Below, piece after piece: positions 1-5,927 of a stretch of 13,001 nucleotides of DNA; position 1 is the first letter of the stretch; every line of letters begins with the position of its first letter. The translations under genes and the position numbers were made by a program. This stretch comes from an uncultured Hungatella sp. (GTDB taxonomy: Bacteria > Bacillota > Clostridia > Lachnospirales > Lachnospiraceae): positions 1-13,001 of the forward strand of contig CAJUPP010000084.1 in assembly GCA_910588325.1 (NCBI GenBank). Reading direction: 5' to 3'. The notes beneath the pieces are model-generated. The model did not search any database. It was not told the DNA's origin and was given only the letters and a program-made list of their open reading frames with translations.

Positions 1-32
1 GATTTCTGCGGTATCAGGAGAAGAAGATAAAA

Positions 33-103
33 ATAAAATCCAAACCTTTTCAGACGGTATTTGTTGTGGCTTTTGTATTTCCTCTGAAAGGTTTGGATTT
101 TAT
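33..103. repeat. Long inverted repeat (hairpin) upstream of the recombinase remnant
   Basis: The left arm at 33-54 pairs with the right arm at 83-103. The match is complete over about 21 bp apart from one extra T in the left arm, and the loop is 28 nt. The arms share the core ATCCAAACC/GGTTTGGAT. The stem is AT-rich, with an A-rich left flank and a T-rich right end, so a weak bidirectional terminator is possible. A recombinase-binding or transposon-end structure is another option. No gene could be recognised in 1-135. The structure is directly visible; its function is unknown. Confidence 0.75.
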
Positions 104-123
104 ATAAGTTTGGATAACGCAAA

Positions 124-143
124 AAATCCAAACGTTTGGATTT
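124..143. repeat. Perfect 20-bp palindrome at the recombinase breakpoint
   Basis: AAATCCAAAC is followed immediately by its exact reverse complement, with no spacer. The half-site is the octamer also found at 38-45, 91-98 and 108-115, which gives five copies in alternating orientation within about 110 bp. The palindrome ends where recognisable tyrosine-recombinase coding sequence begins, just before the box II Arg codon at 148-150. It therefore marks the point where the gene was broken or joined. It may be a recombinase or regulator binding site, or an element end; the sequence alone does not decide. Confidence 0.8.
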
Positions 144-504
144 CAGTCGCCACTCATTTGCAACCATCATGGAAAACAATAGCGTCAATTTGAAGGAACT
201 TGCCGAAGTCATGGGACATCATTCCAGTGATTTTACGATGAATACCTATGTGGAGAAAAAGCAGCCAGTTTTTGAGGGCATGAGAGAGTACCTTGACATC
301 CTTGAACGTGCCGCAAAAGGTGAAGAAACCTCCAGGGCATCACCTGCCGGATTACGCATCGTCGAATATCCTGGTGATCCCTTAAAACTCACTCATCTTA
401 TTGAACAAGCAAGAACACCAGACAAGCACAGCGGACCAGTGGTCGCGGAGGCAGAAAAAGACCTTGCCACCCATGGGAAAATGCCGTATAATTATTCAAA
501 TTGA
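136..504 (+). pseudogene. Tyrosine recombinase/integrase, C-terminal fragment
   Basis: This is the end of the catalytic domain of a phage-integrase/XerC-type tyrosine recombinase, which cuts and rejoins DNA through a covalent phosphotyrosine. Visible signature elements are the box II RHSFAT stretch (Arg at residue 5 of the reading frame), the VMGHHSS motif (His 28) and the TMNTYV motif with the presumed nucleophile Tyr 38. About 80 residues of unremarkable tail follow. The N-terminal DNA-binding domain and the first catalytic Arg/Lys are absent, and box II has Asp where HxxR normally has His. Upstream in frame a TAA stop lies at 115-117. Only a TTG could serve as start and no ribosome site precedes it, so it is most likely a dead remnant of an integrated element. 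The family call is strong; loss of function is inferred. Confidence 0.8.
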
Positions 505-506
505 TA

Positions 507-556
507 TTTGTACGGAATCAGGCAAAAAATGTTATTTTGTATTGTTTTGTACGGAA
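507..556 (+). repeat. Pair of 11-bp direct repeats after the recombinase remnant
   Basis: TTTGTACGGAA occurs at 507-517 and again at 546-556, 39 nt apart start to start, immediately after the recombinase stop codon. Recombinase genes often lie beside their attachment or arm-binding sites, so these could be remnants of one. No matching copy was noticed at the other end of the window. The rest of 505-771 is AT-rich and noncoding. It also holds two CCTGATTT copies (651-658, 675-682) and the likely promoter of the next operon. Confidence 0.4.
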
Positions 557-707
557 AGCAAAGGGAGAATGCTATTCTTTCCATATTTCATCACAAAAAT
601 AAAATTGTTGTAATTTTTGAAATTGGCCTCATTTCCGAGTCGAAACAAAGCCTGATTTATACCCCTGACAGGGACCTGATTTGCAGCAAATTCTAAAAAC
701 TAGCCAC

Positions 708-736
708 TTGGTCGTAGCGCAAAATATTGTCATAAT
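708..736 (+). promoter_or_regulatory. Putative sigma-A promoter for the radical SAM operon
   Basis: A TTGGTC -35-like hexamer (708-713) is separated by 17 nt from CATAAT (731-736), which matches the -10 consensus at five of six positions. It lies about 35 nt before the ATG at 772 in an AT-rich gap. The -35 match is weak, so this is a plausible but unproven promoter. Confidence 0.35.
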
Positions 737-771
737 TTTGTGCAATACAAACAAAAATATAAGGAAAAACC

Positions 772-2640
772 ATGAGAAAACTAGCCTTACCTGATGAAAT
801 TTTACTAAGTATCCAACAGCCCGCCCGCTACATCGGCGGCGAGGTAAATATGTGCGTCAAGGACCCTGAATCTGTGGCCATCCGTTTTGCCATGTGTTTC
901 CCGGACGTTTATGAGATCGGCATGTCCCACTTAGGGATTCAGATTCTCTACGACATGTTCAATAAGCGGGAGGATGTCTACTGTGAACGGGTCTATTCGC
1001 CGTGGAATGATTTGGATCAAGTAATGAGGGAGCAGGGAATCCCTCTGTTTGCGTTGGAGTCCCAGGATCCGATTAAAGACTTTGATTTTCTGGGAATCAC
1101 CCTGCAGTACGAGATGAGCTACACCAATGTGCTGCAGATTCTGGACTTAAGCCGGATTCCCCTTCACAGCTGTGAGAGAGGGGAAGAGGATCCCATTGTC
1201 ATCGGCGGCGGCCCATGTGCCTACAATCCGGAGCCCCTGGCAGATTTTTTTGATTTGTTTTATATCGGAGAGGGAGAGACGGTTTATGATGGTCTCTTAG
1301 ATTTGTATAAAGAGAATAAACAAAAGGGAGGAGGCCGCAGAAAGTTTTTAGAGCTGGCTGCGTCGGTTCCCGGCATCTATGTTCCTGCATTTTATGATGT
1401 GGCGTATGAAGCCGATGGAACCATTGCTTCCTTTAAACCAAACCATCCGGCGGCAAAGGAGACCATCACAAAGGAATTGATGGTTTCCATGGATGACTAC
1501 GGATATATTGAGAAACCTTTGGTCCCTTTTATCAAAGTGACCCAGGACAGAGTGGTTCTGGAGATCCAGAGAGGCTGTATCCGGGGGTGCCGTTTCTGCC
1601 AGGCAGGCAATGTGTACCGCCCTTTGAGGGAGAGAAGTCTTGAATATTTAAAGCATTATGCCTACAGTCTTTTGAAAACCACAGGTCATGAGGAAATATC
1701 CCTGAGTTCTTTAAGCTCCAGCGACTATACCGATCTGGAAGGCCTGGTGAATTTCCTCATTGACAATTTTCAGGGGAAAGGGGTCAATATCTCTCTGCCG
1801 TCTCTTCGGATCGACGCCTTTTCCCTGGATGTCATGAGCAAAATTCAGGATGTGAAGAAGAGCAGCCTGACCTTTGCGCCGGAGGCAGGATCCCAGAGGC
1901 TTAGGGACGTGATTAACAAAGGGCTGACGGAGGAGGTAATTCTGGAGGGAGCCAGGGAGGCCTTCAAAGGCGGCTGGAACCGGGTGAAGCTGTACTTTAT
2001 GCTGGGGCTTCCTACGGAGCAGAAAGAGGATATGGAAGGAATCGCCCTGCTCTCGGAGAAGATTGCCGAAAGCTACTATGACACAGTACCCAAAGAGCGG
2101 CGCCATGGGAAGGTACAGATTGTGGCAAGTTCCTCCTTCTTTGTGCCGAAACCCTTCACCCCCTTCCAGTGGGCTACAATGTGTACGAAAGAGGAGTTTC
2201 TGGAGAGAGCTTACATTGTAAAAGATAAATTCCGTCAGATGAAGAATGCCAAAAGCCTGAAATACAACTGGCACGAGGCGGATCTGTCCGTTTTGGAGGG
2301 AGTTTTAGCCAGAGGAGATCGAAAACTATCTGCGGTTATTGAGGCTGCTTACAGAAACGGAGCGCTGTTCGACTCCTGGGGAGAGAATTTCCGCAATGAA
2401 CTGTGGATGAAGGCCTTTGAGGACTGTCAGATTGATCCGGATTTCTATACGGTTCGTGAGAGAAGTTTAGACGAGATTTTTCCGTGGGATTTTATTGATG
2501 CAGGTGTGTCGAAAGAATTTTTAAAGAGAGAATGGAAGCAGGCTATCAGTGAGACGGTAACGCCAAACTGCAGACAGAGATGTTCCGGATGCGGCGCTAA
2601 GATGTTTGGGGGAGGGGTTTGTTATGAAGATAAGAATTAA
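772..2640 (+). CDS. TIGR03960-type B12-binding-like radical SAM protein
   Basis: This 622-residue protein belongs to the uncharacterised radical SAM family usually named TIGR03960. Family members are expected to cleave S-adenosylmethionine with a [4Fe-4S] cluster, but no substrate is established. The N-terminal third (about 1-170) resembles a cobalamin-binding-type domain, with conserved stretches such as FPDVYEIGMSHLG and the glycine-rich IGGGPCAYNPEPLADFFD near residue 144, and no classical DxHxxG motif. The radical SAM core carries CxxxCxxC at Cys269, Cys273 and Cys276 (RGCIRGCRFCQAG). A second Cys group closes the protein (Cys600, 604, 607, 617), possibly for another metal centre. The start is supported by AAGG 7 nt upstream and the family-typical MRKLALPDEIL beginning. 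The 3' end overlaps the DUF2344 gene by 17 nt, which implies coupled translation. Length is normal and the frame is intact. Confidence 0.9.
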   Translation: MRKLALPDEILLSIQQPARYIGGEVNMCVKDPESVAIRFAMCFPDVYEIGMSHLGIQILYDMFNKREDVYCERVYSPWNDLDQVMREQGIPLFALESQDPIKDFDFLGITLQYEMSYTNVLQILDLSRIPLHSCERGEEDPIVIGGGPCAYNPEPLADFFDLFYIGEGETVYDGLLDLYKENKQKGGGRRKFLELAASVPGIYVPAFYDVAYEADGTIASFKPNHPAAKETITKELMVSMDDYGYIEKPLVPFIKVTQDRVVLEIQRGCIRGCRFCQAGNVYRPLRERSLEYLKHYAYSLLKTTGHEEISLSSLSSSDYTDLEGLVNFLIDNFQGKGVNISLPSLRIDAFSLDVMSKIQDVKKSSLTFAPEAGSQRLRDVINKGLTEEVILEGAREAFKGGWNRVKLYFMLGLPTEQKEDMEGIALLSEKIAESYYDTVPKERRHGKVQIVASSSFFVPKPFTPFQWATMCTKEEFLERAYIVKDKFRQMKNAKSLKYNWHEADLSVLEGVLARGDRKLSAVIEAAYRNGALFDSWGENFRNELWMKAFEDCQIDPDFYTVRERSLDEIFPWDFIDAGVSKEFLKREWKQAISETVTPNCRQRCSGCGAKMFGGGVCYEDKN

Positions 2641-3334
2641 ATTCACCAAACAGGGACCTATGAAATTTATCGGCCATCTGGATGTGATGCGGTATTTTCA
2701 GAAGGTTATGCGGCGGGCCGAAGTGGATATCCGTTACAGCGAAGGATTCAGCCCCCATCAGATCATGTCCTTTGCCGCCCCGCTGGGGGTGGGGCTTACC
2801 AGCAATGGGGAATACATGGATATTGAAGTTCTAAGTACCATGAATTCCAAAACCATGATAGAACGGCTGAACCAGGTCATGGTGGAGGGAACAGAAATTT
2901 TGTCCTACCGGCTTTTGGATGACTCTGACAAAAATGCTATGTCCATTGTGGCGGCGGCAGATTATCTGCTGACTTTTCGGGAGAATTATAAGCCCCGGGA
3001 TTTGGACGGATTTTTTAAGGAGTTTCTGGAGTTCTGTAATAGACCGCAGATTCTCATTACAAAGGAGACAAAAAAGGGAACAAGAGAACTGGACTTAAAA
3101 CCGTTGATTTATCAGGCACAGAGACAGGGAGAATCCGTCTTTTTACAGGTTTGTACAGGAAGCAGGGACAATATAAAACCGGAACTGGTGATGGAAGCCT
3201 TTTACCGGTCCAGGGGAGAGGTGTATCCGCCTTTTGCCATGAGAATAGAACGGGAAGAAGTGTATGCAGATTTAGGAGAGGAAGGTTCCAGGCGGCTGGT
3301 GGCACTGGAAAATTTGGGACAAGACATTGAATAG
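2624..3334 (+). CDS. DUF2344 / TIGR03936 radical SAM-associated protein
   Basis: A 236-residue cytoplasmic protein of the DUF2344 family, which is encoded next to or fused to TIGR03960 radical SAM proteins and probably acts with them. Its function is unknown. The N-terminal segment has the family signature: MKIRIKFTKQG, the KFIGHLDVMRYFQ stretch around residues 16-28, and SEGFSPHQIMSFAAPLGVG. The later part is more variable. I chose the ATG at 2624 because it gives the typical N-terminus and has a GGGGGAGGGG ribosome site 6 nt upstream; the upstream in-frame ATG at 2606 lies inside that site's context. It overlaps the radical SAM stop by 17 nt and the following RNase start by 8 nt. Such tight packing suggests coordinated amounts of the products. 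Confidence 0.87.
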   Translation: MKIRIKFTKQGPMKFIGHLDVMRYFQKVMRRAEVDIRYSEGFSPHQIMSFAAPLGVGLTSNGEYMDIEVLSTMNSKTMIERLNQVMVEGTEILSYRLLDDSDKNAMSIVAAADYLLTFRENYKPRDLDGFFKEFLEFCNRPQILITKETKKGTRELDLKPLIYQAQRQGESVFLQVCTGSRDNIKPELVMEAFYRSRGEVYPPFAMRIEREEVYADLGEEGSRRLVALENLGQDIE

Positions 3335-4511
3335 ATTGATGATTACCAGAATGGAAGGGCGGATTCTGACGGTTCTTTCTGAGGATTCCAGGGCTGTCCA
3401 GATGGAGCTTGATGAAGAAGACGCCTCAAGTTTAGGCAACATATATATAGGAAAAGTAAAGAATATTGCGAAAAATATTAACTCCGCGTTTGTGGAATTC
3501 GGTGACAGGCAGATGGCTTACTACAGCCTGTCTGACAATCCGGTACACAATTTTGTCTCGGCAAATCACCAGGGCAGCTTAAAGGTAGGAGATGATATCA
3601 TCATCCAGATTTCCAGAGATGCCGTGAAAAGCAAGGACCCGGTGGCTACCTCCAATTTAAGCTTTACCGGACGCTACTGTGTGCTTACCTGCGGGAAGAA
3701 TCTGATCACATTCTCTTCTAAAATCAGCAGCCAGCCCTGGAAACAGATGATCCGCCAGAGACTGGAACCTTACAAGGAAGACAGCTTTGGGGTCATTGTC
3801 AGAACCAATGCCTGGGATGCTTCCCCAGAGATGATTTTAGAGGAACTTGAACTTTTAAAATCCCAGTTTCACAAAGTGATGGAGGCTGGGGCATACAGAA
3901 CCGGCGGCAGTTTGATTTTTAAGGCGCCTTTGCCTTATATCGGACATTTGAGAGATACGTATTCCCAGAGTATGGAAGAGATTCTTACGGATGATCCGGA
4001 GATGTTTCGCCAGATGAAAGAGTATCTTTCTGTCTATCAGAAAGAGGATTTGGAGAAGCTGCGCCTCTATTCGGATCCTATGGTTTCTTTAAGCAAGGTA
4101 TACCAGCTGGAAAAAGCTGTGGAGGAGGCGCTGTCCCGCCATGTATGGCTTCGTTCCGGCGGATACCTGGTAATCGATCCTACGGAATCCATGACAGTCA
4201 TTGATGTAAATACAGGTAAATATTCCGGCAGGAAAAATCTTCATGACACGATTATGAAGATTAATCTGGAGGCAGCACAGGAAATCAGCCGTCAGATACG
4301 TCTTCGGAATCTGTCTGGTATAATTGTGGTCGATTTTATCGACATGGAATCAGACGAGGACAAAAAGCTTCTGTTAAAGACGCTGTCCGCATACTGCCTG
4401 AGAGACCCGGTAAAAACCACTGTGGTTGATATCACCAAGCTAAATCTGGTGGAGATTACAAGGAAAAAAATTCGCAGACCTTTTTACGAACAGGCAGGAA
4501 GAAGGAGATAA
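3327..4511 (+). CDS. rng: Ribonuclease G/E family endoribonuclease (short form)
   Basis: A 394-residue single-strand-specific endoribonuclease of the RNase E/G family, cytoplasmic, expected to act in rRNA maturation and mRNA turnover. An S1-like RNA-binding region is visible near residues 30-110 (NIYIGKVKNIAKNINSAFVEFG). The DNase I-like catalytic core includes VIDVNTGK and VVDFIDM. Asp293 and Asp336 match the two metal-binding aspartates of E. coli RNase E (303 and 346), with the same 43-residue spacing. The protein ends at ITRKKIRRPFYEQ, so it lacks the CPxC zinc-link and C-terminal oligomerisation part of E. coli RNase G. This may be normal in this lineage. The start is a TTG at 3327, giving the family-like MNRLMIT and overlapping the DUF2344 stop; an ATG at 3339 is a possible alternative. 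Confidence 0.88.
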   Translation: MNRLMITRMEGRILTVLSEDSRAVQMELDEEDASSLGNIYIGKVKNIAKNINSAFVEFGDRQMAYYSLSDNPVHNFVSANHQGSLKVGDDIIIQISRDAVKSKDPVATSNLSFTGRYCVLTCGKNLITFSSKISSQPWKQMIRQRLEPYKEDSFGVIVRTNAWDASPEMILEELELLKSQFHKVMEAGAYRTGGSLIFKAPLPYIGHLRDTYSQSMEEILTDDPEMFRQMKEYLSVYQKEDLEKLRLYSDPMVSLSKVYQLEKAVEEALSRHVWLRSGGYLVIDPTESMTVIDVNTGKYSGRKNLHDTIMKINLEAAQEISRQIRLRNLSGIIVVDFIDMESDEDKKLLLKTLSAYCLRDPVKTTVVDITKLNLVEITRKKIRRPFYEQAGRRR

Positions 4512-4512
4512 G

Positions 4513-5865
4513 ATGAAGATCATTATTGTGGGGTGCGGGAAAGTAGGCGCTACCATTGCAGGGGAACTGAATGAAGAAGGACATGAGCTTACAATCATCG
4601 ATCAGGACAGGGATGCCCTTGAAAATGTAACCGGAAGTATTGACGTCATGGGAGTGGAAGGCAACGGAGCTATCTATAATGTTCAGATGGAAGCCGGCAT
4701 CAAGGAGGCGGATCTTCTGATTGCCACAACCGGCTCCGATGAACTGAATATCCTCTGCTGCCTTATTGCCAAAAAGGCCGGAGACTGTCATACCATTGCC
4801 AGAATTCGAAATCCGGAATATGCGGAGGAGGTAAATTATATCCGGGAGGAGTTAAACCTTTCTCTGGCTATCAATCCGGAGTTAGCCACTGCCAGAGAGA
4901 TTGCCCGCCTTCTTAAATTCCCCTCCGCCATTAAAATCGATACCTTTGCCAAAGGCAGGGTGGAGATTATGAAATTTCAGATTCCGGATGATTCTGTACT
5001 TCACGGCATAAAGGTTTTTGAGATAGCCCAGAAGACCCATAGCAATGTACTTGTGTGTGCCGTGGAGCGGGGGGATGATGTTCTGATCCCCAACGGTATG
5101 TTTGAACTGTCTGCAAAGGATAAAATATCCTTTATCAGTTCTCAGACAGAGTCCTCCAAATTTTTCCGTGCGGCAGGTGTGAAGAATAACAGTGCCAAGT
5201 CCGTTATGATGATAGGCGGAGGGAAGATTACCTACTATCTGACAAAGATGCTTAAGGATGTTCCCATCAAGATTACTATTGTGGAAAGGGAGCTGGATAA
5301 CTGCAAGATGCTCAGTGAAAGCCTTCCCTATGCCATGGTGATTCACGGAGACGCTTCCGACCAGAAGCTTCTTTTAGAGGAAGGGCTTCGTCAGACAGAG
5401 GCATTTGCCGCATTGACAGGCTTTGATGAGGAGAACATTATGCTGTCTCTCTATGCGGCAAGCCAGTCCAAGGCAAAGTTGATTACAAAAGTAAACAGGA
5501 TTTCCTTTGAGGATGTGATCAATTCCCTGAATCTGGGAAGCGTGATCAATCCCAAGCTGATTACAGCAGATCTGATTCTGCAGTATGTCCGGGCCATGCA
5601 GAATTCCCTGGGCAGCAATGTGGAGACTCTGTACAAGATGTCAAGTCATGCGGAGGCTCTGGAGTTCCGTGTGGGAAAAGATTTTCCCATGCTCGGCGTG
5701 CCTCTGGAAAAAATGACTTTGAAGTCCAATCTTCTGGTGGCCTGTATCAACCGAAGAGGGAAGATCATCACTCCCCGGGGCAAAGATACCATAGAAGTGT
5801 ATGACACGGTGGTGATTGTGACTACCAATAAAGGGTTAAATGATTTAAAAGATATCCTGATGTAA
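4513..5865 (+). CDS. trkA: Trk potassium transport regulator TrkA
   Basis: A 450-residue peripheral membrane protein that binds NAD(H)/nucleotides and gates the TrkH potassium channel. It has the full duplicated plan, with two RCK units, each an N-terminal Rossmann domain plus RCK-C. The first dinucleotide motif is VGCGKVG (Gly7, Gly9, Gly12), with the acidic ribose-binding residue Asp30 in TIIDQD. The second is MIGGGK at residues 233-238, with IVERE after it. Length is close to the family norm and the frame is intact. The ATG follows the RNase stop by one base and has GAAGGAG (4501-4507) 5 nt upstream. It should work with trkH, yet the only trkH in view starts about 6.3 kb downstream and is truncated. 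Confidence 0.93.
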   Translation: MKIIIVGCGKVGATIAGELNEEGHELTIIDQDRDALENVTGSIDVMGVEGNGAIYNVQMEAGIKEADLLIATTGSDELNILCCLIAKKAGDCHTIARIRNPEYAEEVNYIREELNLSLAINPELATAREIARLLKFPSAIKIDTFAKGRVEIMKFQIPDDSVLHGIKVFEIAQKTHSNVLVCAVERGDDVLIPNGMFELSAKDKISFISSQTESSKFFRAAGVKNNSAKSVMMIGGGKITYYLTKMLKDVPIKITIVERELDNCKMLSESLPYAMVIHGDASDQKLLLEEGLRQTEAFAALTGFDEENIMLSLYAASQSKAKLITKVNRISFEDVINSLNLGSVINPKLITADLILQYVRAMQNSLGSNVETLYKMSSHAEALEFRVGKDFPMLGVPLEKMTLKSNLLVACINRRGKIITPRGKDTIEVYDTVVIVTTNKGLNDLKDILM

Positions 5866-5881
5866 ATATGCCAGGCGGTGG

Positions 5882-5906
5882 AAGGGGGGATAGATTATCC
5901 CCCCTT
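5882..5906. terminator. Strong GC hairpin between convergent trkA and mannosidase genes
   Basis: AAGGGGGGAT (5882-5891) pairs perfectly with ATCCCCCCTT (5897-5906) around a 5-nt loop. It lies 16 nt after the trkA stop and 21 nt beyond the stop of the opposing GH2 gene. The position suggests a shared bidirectional terminator. The T-run after the stem is only three bases on either strand, so termination efficiency is uncertain. Confidence 0.65.
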
Positions 5907-5927
5907 TCCGATAGCAAAATTTTCCGT

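Noticed and set aside
33..133. CRISPR array from the repeated ATCCAAAC motif
   Set aside because: Copies alternate in orientation, are only 8-10 bp long and are irregularly spaced, and no cas gene is present.
508..696. Small plus-strand gene between the recombinase remnant and the radical SAM gene
   Set aside because: The 62-codon frame is AT-rich, lacks a ribosome site and domain, and overlaps repeat sequences.
1711..2274. 187-codon minus-strand open frame inside the radical SAM gene
   Set aside because: It is the antisense shadow of a strongly conserved coding region, with no ribosome site or recognisable domain.
2606..2623. Upstream ATG start for the DUF2344 gene
   Set aside because: It adds six residues not typical of the family and its codons lie on the ribosome site of the ATG at 2624.
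4882..5346. 154-codon minus-strand open frame inside trkA
   Set aside because: Antisense shadow of an intact TrkA; the protein has no family features.
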